A DNA stretch of 40,608 nt, from assembly GCA_964521255.1 (NCBI GenBank), contig CAZFRM010000032.1:1-40608 (forward strand). The letters run 5' to 3'. This stretch comes from ZC4RG29 sp964521255. GTDB lineage: Bacteria > Bacteroidota > Bacteroidia > Cytophagales > Cyclobacteriaceae. Each line of letters begins with the position of its first letter. Within the stretch, counting starts at the first letter, position 1. Positions 15,433-24,893 of this stretch are shown here, one piece after another. The position numbers and the translations under genes were made by a program. Below the pieces are notes generated by a model that saw only the letters and a program-made list of their open reading frames with translations, was not told the origin of the DNA and made no database searches.

Positions 15433-18400
15433 ATGAATAAATGGTTTTGTTTTTTTGCGTCTGTTGGGCTTTTGCTTTCCTGTAAACGTGATAGCAGCAA
15501 TGGCAAGCATGGAGATGAAGATTATTTGAAGCTGTCCGTTGAAGACAGATTAAAACCTGAACATGCAACCCAATCTTTTTCTGTTTATGACGGCTTGAAA
15601 ATTCAATTGTTTGCTGCTGAGCCTATGGTGGTAAATCCAACCAATTTTGATATTGACGAAAGGGGAAGGGTATGGGTTTGTGAGTCGTATAATTATGCGG
15701 TGTCAAAAGAAAATCAAACTGAGCCGGGTGGAAGAATCAGCATCCTCGAAGATACCGATGGTGATGGTAAGGCTGATAAAAAAACAGTGTACTATGAAGG
15801 AGAGGATGTGAATATTGCATTAGGCATTTGTGTTTTAGGAAACAAAGTGTTTGTGAGCCGAAGTCCCGACATTCTTGTATTTACAGACGAGAACGGGGAT
15901 GACAAACCGGATAAAAAACAAAAACTCTTTACCGGTATGGGATGGCCTGGTGATCATTCCGTGCATGCAATTGTTTTTGGACCTGATGGTAAACTATATT
16001 TTAACATGGGCAATCGGTCAGGTCCGGTATTGGATAGCGCGGGGAAAATAATAATTGATCAAGCCGGTAATGAAGTGAGGCAGGATGGTGACGATTATAT
16101 CGGCGGTATGATTTTCCGTTGCAATATAGATGGAAGTGCATTGGATGTAATTGGTCATAATTTCCGAAACAACTATGAGGTAGTGGTTGATTCATACGGT
16201 AACCTTTGGCAGTCGGATAATGATGATGATGGAAACAAGAGCTGTCGCATAAACTTTATTTTGGAATATGGTAATTATGGGTTTCTCGATGAGATGACCC
16301 GGCAAAACTGGACTGCACAAAGAACCAACATAGAATCAGAAATTTATAAACGTCATTGGCATCAGAACGATCCGGGCGTAGTTCCTAATATGCTGATCAC
16401 CGGAGCAGGATCACCGGCAGGTATCACGGTCTATGAAGGAAAATTGTTGCCTGAAGTTTTTCATGGTCAACTTTTGCATGCTGATGCCGGACCTAATGAA
16501 GTTCGTGCATATCTACCGGAAACAATCGGAGCAGGATATGAAGCAACGACACTAAATATTGTTAAGAGTAAATACGATCAATGGTTCAGGCCTGTGGATG
16601 TTTGCGTTGCACCCGATGGATCGTTGTTCGTTGCCGACTGGTATGATCCGGGAGTAGGAGGTGGCGCTGCAGCAGATGCCAGCAAGGGACGAATTTTTCG
16701 CGTGGCTCCGGATACTAAAAAGTATAAGAATTTGCCTATTGATATATCCTCTATTCAAAATGCAATTGAAGCGTTAAAAAATCCGAATCTCTCCACACGG
16801 TATCTTGGCTGGATATATCTTCATAGCTTAGGCGATAAAGTAGAAATGGATTTGTTGAAATTGTTTGAAGGAGATGACCCGGTTGTTCAGGCAAGGGCGA
16901 TTTGGTTGTTAGGAAAAATTCCAGGAAGGGAGAAGCATTATATTCAGTTAGCCTTGACTCATCAAGATCCTGCTATCAGAATAATTGGAATACGATTGGC
17001 AAGACAATCAGGTTTAGCTTTTGAATCATTAATTGAACCTTTCGTGCGTGATTCATCAGCAAAAGTAAGAAGGGAAATAGCCATTGGGTTACACCTCATC
17101 ACTACATCACATGCTGCGGAAGTCTGGTCGGAGCTTGCGCTTCAGTACGATGGAGAAGACAGGTGGTATCTTGAAGCGCTCGGCATTGGAGCCTCACTTC
17201 ATTGGGACGAATGTTTTTCATTATGGAAACAAAAAGCAAAAGAGAATTGGAACAACAAGAGCGGAAGAGATATAGTATGGCGTTCACGATCTTCCCAGGC
17301 TGTTCCTCTGTTAGCGGAACTCATAAATGATCCATCGACAACAACAAAAGATAGGTTGCGCTATTTTCGCGCTTTTGATTTTCATGAAGGAAAAGAAAAG
17401 CAAGAAGTATTATTAAAATTATTAAATGGTACGCATCCGGCTCAGGATGAAATAACTTTGCTTGCCCTGCATCATCTGGATCCTGAAAAAATTGAGATGA
17501 CTTTGGTTTTACGATCAGCTTTAAATAAAACGCTGGCCAGTGTAGAGGGAACAAGGGAATATGTAGCGCTGGTAAAAAAATATAAACTGACTGATAAAAA
17601 AGATGCGTTAGTAAAATTGGTAATTCAGAATGGCGGCAACGAGACAGGTACAGAAGGGGTTCAGCTTTTATTGGATGAAACATTTAAGGGAATGGATTTG
17701 CTTAAAAAAGCGTCACGGCAAAGTGATGCTGATGCAACTGCCATAATAGAATCTATGCAACTCCTGGGGTCAAAGCCTTCGCTTGATTTATTGACCTCGA
17801 TTGTTCTTGACAAGGCATACTCATTACCTGTTCGGAAGGCCGCCGTTATGGCGCTGGGTAAGAGTTGGCCGGGAGAGTCAGCATTGCTTGCATGTGTTAA
17901 GGTCGATGGATTTGATGAACAGCTAAAGCCCGTTGCCGGCAGTGTACTTTTTAATGTTTACAGAGTTAGTTTGCAGGAAGAGGCTGCGGAATATATTCCT
18001 CGTCCCGCCGCTTCAACTGGAAAGCAATTGCCTCCCATAAGAGACCTGGTCGCCAGTACAGGTAACGTAGAAAGGGGAGCAGTGGTGTTTTCAAAATATT
18101 GTAAAACATGCCATATCGTTAATGATGTGGGAACTGACTTCGGACCACAGTTATCTGAAATTGGAGATAAGCTTCCAAAAGAAGGTATCTTTCGTGCCAT
18201 AATGTTTCCCAGCGAAGGAGTCAACTATGACTATGAAGGCTATGTATTGATTATGAAGGATGGATCAAGCGCTATGGGTATCATCGAAAGTGAAACCGGT
18301 GATTTTGTAGCGTTGAAGATGATGGGGGGTATTAAAGAAAAATATGATGTTAAAAATATTGTCTCAAAGCAGCCCAATGAACAATCACTCATGCCCGACT

Positions 18401-18474
18401 TGTCAACCGTGATGACGGAAGAAGAATTGATTGACCTTGTTGAATATTTAACCATCCTGAAGAAAGACCAATAA
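15433..18474 (+). CDS. PVC-type beta-propeller / HEAT / cytochrome c lipoprotein
   Basis: ATG 15433 starts a lipoprotein signal with lipobox LLLSC (Cys17); an upstream ATG at 15421 adds four residues. Residues about 50-430 form a six-bladed-propeller-like membrane-bound dehydrogenase domain (FDIDERGRVWVCESYNY, DGKLYFNMGNRSGP, VAPDGSLFVADWYDPG). Residues about 440-860 are helical HEAT-like repeats. A C-terminal heme domain has CKTCH at 890-894 and closes with MTEEELIDLVEYLTIL. The order matches PVC-type heme-binding proteins (TIGR02604 plus TIGR02603), abundant in Planctomycetes and Verrucomicrobia and also present in Bacteroidota glycan loci. It probably oxidises or binds a sugar derivative in the periplasm and passes electrons through its own heme. 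The GH3 gene follows after about 115 bases, in a shared context with the oxidoreductase cluster. Confidence 0.88.
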   Translation: MNKWFCFFASVGLLLSCKRDSSNGKHGDEDYLKLSVEDRLKPEHATQSFSVYDGLKIQLFAAEPMVVNPTNFDIDERGRVWVCESYNYAVSKENQTEPGGRISILEDTDGDGKADKKTVYYEGEDVNIALGICVLGNKVFVSRSPDILVFTDENGDDKPDKKQKLFTGMGWPGDHSVHAIVFGPDGKLYFNMGNRSGPVLDSAGKIIIDQAGNEVRQDGDDYIGGMIFRCNIDGSALDVIGHNFRNNYEVVVDSYGNLWQSDNDDDGNKSCRINFILEYGNYGFLDEMTRQNWTAQRTNIESEIYKRHWHQNDPGVVPNMLITGAGSPAGITVYEGKLLPEVFHGQLLHADAGPNEVRAYLPETIGAGYEATTLNIVKSKYDQWFRPVDVCVAPDGSLFVADWYDPGVGGGAAADASKGRIFRVAPDTKKYKNLPIDISSIQNAIEALKNPNLSTRYLGWIYLHSLGDKVEMDLLKLFEGDDPVVQARAIWLLGKIPGREKHYIQLALTHQDPAIRIIGIRLARQSGLAFESLIEPFVRDSSAKVRREIAIGLHLITTSHAAEVWSELALQYDGEDRWYLEALGIGASLHWDECFSLWKQKAKENWNNKSGRDIVWRSRSSQAVPLLAELINDPSTTTKDRLRYFRAFDFHEGKEKQEVLLKLLNGTHPAQDEITLLALHHLDPEKIEMTLVLRSALNKTLASVEGTREYVALVKKYKLTDKKDALVKLVIQNGGNETGTEGVQLLLDETFKGMDLLKKASRQSDADATAIIESMQLLGSKPSLDLLTSIVLDKAYSLPVRKAAVMALGKSWPGESALLACVKVDGFDEQLKPVAGSVLFNVYRVSLQEEAAEYIPRPAASTGKQLPPIRDLVASTGNVERGAVVFSKYCKTCHIVNDVGTDFGPQLSEIGDKLPKEGIFRAIMFPSEGVNYDYEGYVLIMKDGSSAMGIIESETGDFVALKMMGGIKEKYDVKNIVSKQPNEQSLMPDLSTVMTEEELIDLVEYLTILKKDQ

Positions 18475-18588
18475 AAAAGTATTGTTGCATTTTCGAACAC
18501 TGTTTTTTTGAAAGATAGTGGCTATTATTGTAGTGACATTCATTTTCAAATTTTACTTACTATTATCCTTTCCGATAAACCAACATCC

Positions 18589-20757
18589 ATGATTATTAGA
18601 ATTTCAAACTACTGCATTAAGGTGCTGTGCATTTGCCTTGTGTTAACCACGGCTTGTTCTCCCACTAAAAAAGAAGAAGGGAAGCTTGGTTCCAGCTTCG
18701 ACATTGACAGTCTCATCAGAGAAATGACACTCGAAGAAAAGGTTGCCATGATCCATGCAAGCTCTTCCTTTACATCAGGAGGCGTTTCGCGTCTCGGTGT
18801 TCCCGAGTGGACAATGTCTGATGGACCTCACGGTGTGCGTAAAGAACACGGTCGTGATTGGAATCGTGACATTGGGGCAAGTGACTCTGTAACCTATCTT
18901 CCTGTAGGCGTTACCCTTGCATCGACCTGGAACCCAGAGCTCGGTTATGAATTCGGTAAAGTGCTGGGCAGCGAAGCGCGGGGAAGAGGTAAGGACGTTA
19001 TTCTGGGCCCGGGAATAAATATTATTCGCACGCCTTTGAATGGTAGAAATTTTGAATACATGAGTGAAGATCCGTACCTGGTTTCACAGATGGCGATAGG
19101 TTATGTTAAAGGTGTGCAGGAGCAGGATGTTGCGGCTTGTGTAAAACATTTTGTTGCAAACAACCAGGAGATTGAGCGAAATACTATCAGCGTAGAGATG
19201 AGTGAACGCGCGTTAAGAGAAATTTATCTTCCCGGTTTTGAAGCGGCCATAAAAGATGCCGGTGCCTATTCATTGATGGGAGCTTACAATAAATTCAGAG
19301 GCCAGTTTTGTACACACAATGAATACCTTGTCAATAAAGTTTTGAAAGAGGAGTGGGGATTTGATGGCGCTGTCATCAGTGATTGGGGTGCTGTTCATGA
19401 TACAAAAGAAGCTTTGCTCTATGGCACTGACGTGGAGATGGGAACTGATTTGTCTATGTTACCCACACCTGATTACAATAAATTCTTCATGGCTAATTCA
19501 GCAATTGAAATGGTAAGGACCGAACAGGTAGCCGAGGCCGTTATCGATGAGAAGGTTAGCCGTATCCTTCGCATCATGCAAAGAACAAATATGTTTGGTG
19601 AACGCAAAGCGGGCGCTGTCAACACAAAAGAACATCAGGCTACTGCATTGAAGATCGCAGAAGAAGGCATTGTACTGCTTAAGAATAGCAGTGCCCTTCC
19701 GTTAGATAAGCAGAAGGTCAAATCAATTGCTGTAATTGGCGCCAATGCAACACGCAAGCATGCCGGCGCGGGTGGAAGTTCACAAGTAAATGCCAAGTAT
19801 GAAATTACGCCGCTCGCAGGGCTTCAAAATCACGCGGGATCAGTAAACATTACTTATGCTCCTGGCTATGAAGTAATAAAAGACAAAGGGGCCAACGCCC
19901 AGTTAATACAAGAGGCTGTTAAAGCCGCTGCGGCTGCGGAAACTGTTATTTATGTAGGTGGATGGATACGTGGTTACACCGACGAATGGAACGATAATGC
20001 TTATGATACTGAAGCGCTTGATAAGCCCAGTCTTACCTTACCCTTCGGACAGGATGAGTTAATCCAGGCCGTGATGAAAGCTAATCCAAATACCATTGTA
20101 GTGTTATTGGGCGGAGCAGCAACTGACATGACCAAATGGGGAGACAAAGCAAAAGCTATTGTACAGGCATGGTACCCTGGAATGGAAGGCGGCAATGCCC
20201 TGGCGAAAATACTTTTTGGTGAAGTGAATCCGTCAGGAAAACTTCCCATGACTTTCCCGAAAAAACTTACGGATGTTTCTGCACATGCTTTAGGAGAATA
20301 CCCAGGGCACGATGGCAAAGTTATTTATAAGGACGACATCTTTGTTGGTTACCGTTATTTCGACACACAAAAAGTTCAACCCTTGTTTGCGTTTGGTCAC
20401 GGACTTTCTTACACAACGTTCGAATACGGAAAAGCTGAACTGATAAAGAATGGTGAAGAAGTATCAGTGAAAATAAAGATAAAAAATACCGGTAGCCAAA
20501 CCGGTGGAGAAGTTGTGCAGGCGTATGTAAAAGATGTACAGGCTTCCGTTTCCAGACCGGAGAAAGAGCTAAAAGCATTTAAGAAAGTTTTTCTCAATCC
20601 CGGAGAAGAAAAGGAAGTGGAATTGACATTAACCAAAGAAGCTTTCCGGTTTTTTGACGAGAGCAAAATGCAATGGGTACTGGAGCCCGGAAAATTTGTA
20701 GTTCAGATTGGAAGTTCTTCAAGAGACATCAGACAGACTGCAGAGGTGGAATTGTGA
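18589..20757 (+). CDS. Glycoside hydrolase family 3 lipoprotein (beta-glucosidase-like)
   Basis: ATG 18589 is preferred because it begins a lipoprotein signal with lipobox LTTAC (Cys23); the frame is open upstream to 18508. GH3 hallmarks are MSDGPHGVRKE, LGPGINIIRTPLNGRNFEYMSEDPYL, VKHFVANNQE and the nucleophile motif GAVISDWGAVHD, with Asp about residue 265. The alpha/beta sandwich domain follows (AEEGIVLLKNSSALPL, IAVIGANA) and then a fibronectin-III-like C-terminal domain (VKIKIKNTGSQTGGEVVQAYVKD). The length of 722 residues is normal for a three-domain GH3. The expected reaction is retaining hydrolysis of terminal beta-glycosides, anchored to a membrane facing the periplasm. Next to the oxidoreductase, DUF1080 and PVC-type genes, it points to plant-type glucoside or beta-glucan use; the exact sugar is unknown. 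Confidence 0.93.
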   Translation: MIIRISNYCIKVLCICLVLTTACSPTKKEEGKLGSSFDIDSLIREMTLEEKVAMIHASSSFTSGGVSRLGVPEWTMSDGPHGVRKEHGRDWNRDIGASDSVTYLPVGVTLASTWNPELGYEFGKVLGSEARGRGKDVILGPGINIIRTPLNGRNFEYMSEDPYLVSQMAIGYVKGVQEQDVAACVKHFVANNQEIERNTISVEMSERALREIYLPGFEAAIKDAGAYSLMGAYNKFRGQFCTHNEYLVNKVLKEEWGFDGAVISDWGAVHDTKEALLYGTDVEMGTDLSMLPTPDYNKFFMANSAIEMVRTEQVAEAVIDEKVSRILRIMQRTNMFGERKAGAVNTKEHQATALKIAEEGIVLLKNSSALPLDKQKVKSIAVIGANATRKHAGAGGSSQVNAKYEITPLAGLQNHAGSVNITYAPGYEVIKDKGANAQLIQEAVKAAAAAETVIYVGGWIRGYTDEWNDNAYDTEALDKPSLTLPFGQDELIQAVMKANPNTIVVLLGGAATDMTKWGDKAKAIVQAWYPGMEGGNALAKILFGEVNPSGKLPMTFPKKLTDVSAHALGEYPGHDGKVIYKDDIFVGYRYFDTQKVQPLFAFGHGLSYTTFEYGKAELIKNGEEVSVKIKIKNTGSQTGGEVVQAYVKDVQASVSRPEKELKAFKKVFLNPGEEKEVELTLTKEAFRFFDESKMQWVLEPGKFVVQIGSSSRDIRQTAEVEL

Positions 20758-20860
20758 TTGGAGTGACTATTAATTTCACTATCACAACACTCTTATTATC
20801 TTTTGAATAGAAATAAAACGCTGGAGTAACCCTTTGGTAAGCCTCACCGGAGGAGAAGAA

Positions 20861-21739
20861 TCAGGGCGAGATGATCGCATTTATTTTCCTTAGGATGATA
20901 TCGATTTCCTGCGCGTCCTTTTTGATCTTGTGAATGGCCTCGGATGATGAGTTGCTTTGGCCTTCTAATTCAATCAGGTCAATAAGTCCAAGCACCCTGG
21001 CTAACGGAGCACGTACATGGTGAGCGTTGACAAAAGCATATTCCATTAAAGTCTCTGCTTTGTTTTGTGCTTCGCTGATCTTTTCAGAAATTATCTTCTC
21101 CAGATCATTACGGATGGTACTAAGTTCTGCTTGTTGCGCGTGGAGTTGCCTGGTCTGATCAATGAGTTTATCTGAGGATTTTTTCAATTGTGTGTTTGTT
21201 AATTCGACTGATTCCCTGTAGGAAAGAAAATTCTCTTTAAGATAAAAGGTAACTAAAATAAGGACCGCCGTATTCGCCAGAAAATCAACCTCCCGGGATA
21301 GCAAAGAATAATTACTGTTGGCCGATGAAAATGAATTCAGGATAGTAGTGTAACTGAAGAGAAATATAACGAGGCCATAAGCCAGCAAGGATATGATTTG
21401 TAAAAATCCATGCGACGTAATGACAATGCCGACCATGATCACCAACAATAAATAAGGCACCGACCCATTCCAACCCCCTGCGTTATTCCATGTGAGAACG
21501 GAGGTAAGCAGTACCTGGGAAATGAAAATGAAAAAAGCTGCTTTGAAAAACCTATGGTATAAAGCGAAAATAACCGCGAACAGAAATAAGTTAAAGACCC
21601 CCAACAGAAGTATAGGCTTGGGAGAATCAATCATATACTCATGCGCGAGCCGGATAAGGCGAAAAACGAAAGCAATCATTATTCCGTAGCCAAAAACCCG
21701 AACTTCAAAACGTTGGATAATGTCTTTGCTACTCTCCAT
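20861..21739 (-). CDS. Membrane protein ending in a histidine-kinase DHp domain without ATPase
   Basis: About six hydrophobic segments (residues roughly 15-180) are followed by a coiled coil (TNTQLKKSSDKLIDQTRQLHAQQAELSTIRNDLEKIISEKI). Then comes a dimerisation/H-box helix, NAHHVRAPLARVLGLIDLIE, in which His240 fits the phospho-accepting His of HisKA kinases. The second DHp helix ends about 40 residues later and the protein simply stops (INAIISP). There are no N, G1, F or G2 boxes, so it cannot bind ATP as a normal kinase. I chose the start MESSKDI, which overlaps the preceding gene by 11 bases; starts at 21748 or 21763 are possible. It may receive phosphate from another kinase or act as a scaffold. 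The partner gene just upstream is its relative. Confidence 0.75.
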   Translation of the reverse strand: MESSKDIIQRFEVRVFGYGIMIAFVFRLIRLAHEYMIDSPKPILLLGVFNLFLFAVIFALYHRFFKAAFFIFISQVLLTSVLTWNNAGGWNGSVPYLLLVIMVGIVITSHGFLQIISLLAYGLVIFLFSYTTILNSFSSANSNYSLLSREVDFLANTAVLILVTFYLKENFLSYRESVELTNTQLKKSSDKLIDQTRQLHAQQAELSTIRNDLEKIISEKISEAQNKAETLMEYAFVNAHHVRAPLARVLGLIDLIELEGQSNSSSEAIHKIKKDAQEIDIILRKINAIISP

Positions 21740-22673
21740 TGCTTTCATGTTGCGTAAGTTCATCTTTGAGTTTTTGAACTACCAGATTAAGTTCATCCAC
21801 CTGTTCCTTTAACTTGGTTTCCAAAATACTATTTTCAGGCAGACCGGTAACGTAGGCGCTAATCCTTTTCAGCGGCATTTGAAGTGATTCGGTTGAGAGC
21901 CACATGTAGTCCTTCATTGCTTTGTTTTGCCGGCCGATCTGGTTTGAGTGATTCTTTATCTCCTCCACCAGACTCGCATTTACCGTATGAAGCAATCGCT
22001 GCTGCTCGGTAAGTTCCTTATTCTGCATTCTGATGGTTTTAATTTGTTCACTGAGCTTTTTGCGCAGTTTCGTAATGCGATTGCTTTCACGGACAAGGGC
22101 GCTTTTAAAATATTTGATGAGGACCAGGAGAGCCAACAGCGTTGTAAGGTAGTTGTCGAGGCTGGTTGTAAAATGTTTGAAGAAATTCTTCGTCAACCAT
22201 CCCTCAAAACGAAGATCAAGGTTGGCCACGAGAATGAATGCGGCATACAGGATCATCATAAAAACAAACTGTTTCCTATTGTAGGCAAGGGCAAACAGAA
22301 CGCCCAGTGCCATGATGTTATATTCAGTTGAGCCAAGAACACCACCAAACTGGACATAGCTGAGGATTAAAAGAATAAGGAGAATTACTCCGACAATCAA
22401 CGGTATGCGGGGAATCTTTTTAAAATAGATCAACAGGCACAACCCGCAGAAAACCAGGAAGATTAATACATCGATCACTAATCCTGTTGTGTGGACTTTA
22501 TTGACAATGCCCTGCATCACAGATTTCAATGTTCGAAGTGCGGCAATAGCTGTGATGACAAACCATACTTGCAGCTCAAATGGCCTGGCCTGTAAATCTT
22601 TAAAGAAAGAGGGTATTGGGTAATTCTTTTTCAACACACATCCACTCAATATGAAGGCACAAATATACTTCAT
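21729..22673 (-). CDS. Membrane protein with degenerate histidine-kinase DHp domain (His replaced by Glu)
   Basis: At 314 residues it has the same architecture as the downstream protein: several membrane segments, a coiled coil (SNRITKLRKKLSEQIKTI, then QNKELTEQQRLLHTVNASLVEEI), then a DHp-like helix YMWLSTESLQMPLKRISAYV. Aligned with HHVRAPL of its partner and HELRTPL of ordinary kinases, the phospho-acceptor His position is Glu262. The Pro-Leu of the H box is kept. There is no ATPase domain after it, and the protein ends in a second DHp helix (LKEQVDELNLVVQKLKDELTQHESNGE). The start is the only one before the membrane segments; LSGC near residue 12 is a doubtful lipobox. Overlap with the next gene predicts translational coupling and probably a heteromer. 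The function is unknown. Confidence 0.7.
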   Translation of the reverse strand: MKYICAFILSGCVLKKNYPIPSFFKDLQARPFELQVWFVITAIAALRTLKSVMQGIVNKVHTTGLVIDVLIFLVFCGLCLLIYFKKIPRIPLIVGVILLILLILSYVQFGGVLGSTEYNIMALGVLFALAYNRKQFVFMMILYAAFILVANLDLRFEGWLTKNFFKHFTTSLDNYLTTLLALLVLIKYFKSALVRESNRITKLRKKLSEQIKTIRMQNKELTEQQRLLHTVNASLVEEIKNHSNQIGRQNKAMKDYMWLSTESLQMPLKRISAYVTGLPENSILETKLKEQVDELNLVVQKLKDELTQHESNGE

Positions 22674-22829
22674 AATAGTATTAGTATCGTGCCTCAGTCC
22701 GGCAGAATTGTATTTTGATCAAATGGTTTTTAAACTTTTTCTTAAATTCAAAAAATGATAATTCCTATGCGCTACTCTGCTTTCCAATGCACATGCTATT
22801 TCCCGGGTGAAAGATTGAAAAATGGTTTG

Positions 22830-23483
22830 ATGAAATTATTACTGCTGATCTTCTCCATTTTATTTTTTACGATAAATGCATTTTCTCAAAACTTAAAAAT
22901 AGCCTCAATACCACATGCACTCTTTTGGGAAAATAAACCTGTAGATTTTAAGATTAATGATTCTTCAATCACCATTGTTGCGGACGAGAAAACGGATATG
23001 TTCCGTGATCCCAATGCAACGTACAATACCGACAATGCTCCTAAACTTTTATTCAAAGCAGATACTGACTTTGTACTTTCAGCATCAATTGAACATTCCT
23101 TTTCAAACAAGTGGGATGGAGGCGCCATCGTTATTAAGAGCGACAGCGTTAACTGGATCAAGTTCTGCTTTGAAAAAGACTATACAGGAGCGAGAAGAAT
23201 TGTTAGTGTAGTAACCAAAAACATTTCCGATGACAGCAACTCAGTGGAGATAGCAGAGGATAAAATTTTTTACAAAGTGGCTAAAGCAGATAATGTTTTT
23301 ACTTTGTATTATTCTAATGAAGGAACAAAATGGTTTTTAGTACGACACTTTCAGTTTGATGCAAAGCCCGGCTTTACGGTAGGTTTTTTAGCACAATCAC
23401 CCACTGGCAAATCATGCGAAGTTACTTTTTCTAATATCCGGTATGAAGCAAGGAAGATCAAGGACCCCTACACTGGTGAGTAA
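22830..23483 (+). CDS. Secreted DUF1349-like protein
   Basis: ATG 22830 gives the signal peptide MKLLLLIFSILFFTINAFSQ; the longer reading from 22755 precedes it without a signal. The mature part (IPHALFWENKPVDFKINDSSITIVADEKTDMFRDP) and the strands KWDGGAIVIKSDSVNWIKFCFE, NVFTLYYSNEGTKWFLVRHF and FTVGFLAQSPTGKSCEVTFSNIRYE match DUF1349, a concanavalin-like jelly roll related to carbohydrate-binding and beta-xylosidase accessory domains. At 217 residues it is a single-domain protein. It is divergent from the DHp pair and convergent with the helicase gene, so no operon partner is evident. It probably binds or modifies a sugar in the periplasm. Confidence 0.8.
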   Translation: MKLLLLIFSILFFTINAFSQNLKIASIPHALFWENKPVDFKINDSSITIVADEKTDMFRDPNATYNTDNAPKLLFKADTDFVLSASIEHSFSNKWDGGAIVIKSDSVNWIKFCFEKDYTGARRIVSVVTKNISDDSNSVEIAEDKIFYKVAKADNVFTLYYSNEGTKWFLVRHFQFDAKPGFTVGFLAQSPTGKSCEVTFSNIRYEARKIKDPYTGE

Positions 23484-23502
23484 AGCAAGTGACTCGTAAA
23501 GC

Positions 23503-24756
23503 TTATCGAGATGGTCGTGGCTTCCTTGGGGGATTGGATCTGTTAGCAGAAGATTTATTTCCAGGCCTTTTGAAGAAGCGTTTCTTTTGACTGGTTCCGT
23601 TTGTTGCTTTTGGTGTATAATGCGGACCAGTGCCCAATTCTTCGGGTAGCGGAACCTTTATGACCTCCTTACCAATAAGGTTTTCAATTCTTGAAAACTT
23701 TTGTTGATCTCTCTCATTGATGAAGGTGATCGCGGTACCGGTATTTTCTGCACGAGCTGTTCTTCCAATACGATGCACATAGTCCTCTCCATCGGGAGGA
23801 ACATCAAAGTTTATGACAAGGCTGATTCCTTCAATATCAATACCTCGTGAAAGTATATCCGTGCCAACAAGTATGGGAAGCTGCCGGCTTTTAAACTCAC
23901 GCAAAATTTGTTCACGTTCTTCTTGCTCCAGGTCGGAGTGAAAAGCTTTTGTGTTGAAACCACGATGCTTCAATTCGACAGCAAGTTTTTTTACATTTTC
24001 CTTAGTAGATGCAAAGATGATGACACTGCTGTACGTGTCATTGTTTAATATTTTTTTGATTAGCGGAAGCTTCTGATTATCATAAACAACATATGCTTGT
24101 TGTTGAATCCCTTCTGCAGGTTTAGCAATGGCAAGGTTTAGCTCATGGGGAGAAATTAATATCTTATGCGCCAGCGTTCTGATCTTCGGAGGCATAGTTG
24201 CTGAGAATAGTAAGGTTTGTCTCTTCTTTGGAAGATAGTTGATAATGCGGTTGATGTCGTCGTAAAATCCCATGTCGAGCATGCGATCCGCTTCATCAAG
24301 TATAAGGTGCTCAAGGTGATTGAGATTTAACGTCCCTGCTGCAAGCAGTGCAATTAATCTTCCCGGTGTAGCGATAATAATATCGGCTCCCGCCTCCAAT
24401 GCTTTTTTCTGTTGATCCCACGCGGCACCATCGCCGCCACCATATACAGGAATTGAACTTACACCCAGGAAATAAGCCAGCCCTTCAATCTGCTGATCAA
24501 TTTGAAATGCCAGTTCCCGTGTGGGTGCAAGAATAAGTGTATTCAAATGCCGGGTCTCAGCATGAATGATTTTGTTAAGCACAGGAAGTATATAGGCGGC
24601 TGTTTTACCTGTTCCTGTTTGTGCGCAGGCTACCAGATCTTTTCCTGCTAAGATTACTGGAATAGCCTCTTCCTGGATAGGAGTAGGCTTGGAATAACCC
24701 ATGGAAAACAAACCTTCCATGATACGGTCGTCAAAATTAAAATCGTGAAATGTCAA
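23503..24756 (-). CDS. rhlE: DEAD-box ATP-dependent RNA helicase (RhlE-like)
   Basis: All core motifs are visible in order: Q motif (MGYSKPTPIQEEAIP), motif I (AQTGTGKTAA), Ia (APTRELAFQI), motif II (LDEADRMLDMGF), motif III (LFSATMP), and C-terminal ones (IIFASTKENV, VGTDILSRGIDIEGISLVINFD, HRIGRTARAENTGTAITFI). The helicase core of about 375 residues is followed by a short basic tail rich in Arg, Lys, Pro and Ser, as in RhlE proteins, which unwind structured RNA in ribosome assembly or mRNA turnover. The RhlE call over other DEAD paralogues rests on overall pattern. It is a single gene on the minus strand, 137 bases from the M1 peptidase gene upstream of it. Confidence 0.93.
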   Translation of the reverse strand: MTFHDFNFDDRIMEGLFSMGYSKPTPIQEEAIPVILAGKDLVACAQTGTGKTAAYILPVLNKIIHAETRHLNTLILAPTRELAFQIDQQIEGLAYFLGVSSIPVYGGGDGAAWDQQKKALEAGADIIIATPGRLIALLAAGTLNLNHLEHLILDEADRMLDMGFYDDINRIINYLPKKRQTLLFSATMPPKIRTLAHKILISPHELNLAIAKPAEGIQQQAYVVYDNQKLPLIKKILNNDTYSSVIIFASTKENVKKLAVELKHRGFNTKAFHSDLEQEEREQILREFKSRQLPILVGTDILSRGIDIEGISLVINFDVPPDGEDYVHRIGRTARAENTGTAITFINERDQQKFSRIENLIGKEVIKVPLPEELGTGPHYTPKATNGTSQKKRFFKRPGNKSSANRSNPPRKPRPSR

Positions 24757-24893
24757 TGTGAGAATAGATTAAAAAATAATGTATTTAAAAATGTGATTCG
24801 GTTATTAGGCTATCAATTGGTGAAACTGTAATTGCCTTCTTTTGGTTCAAAGGTAACGATTCCTTTTCTCACAAGGAAATCGGACCTGCCATA

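Noticed and set aside
24836..24880. Hairpin after the M1 peptidase gene as a terminator
   Set aside because: The stem has a bulge and no T-tract follows it.
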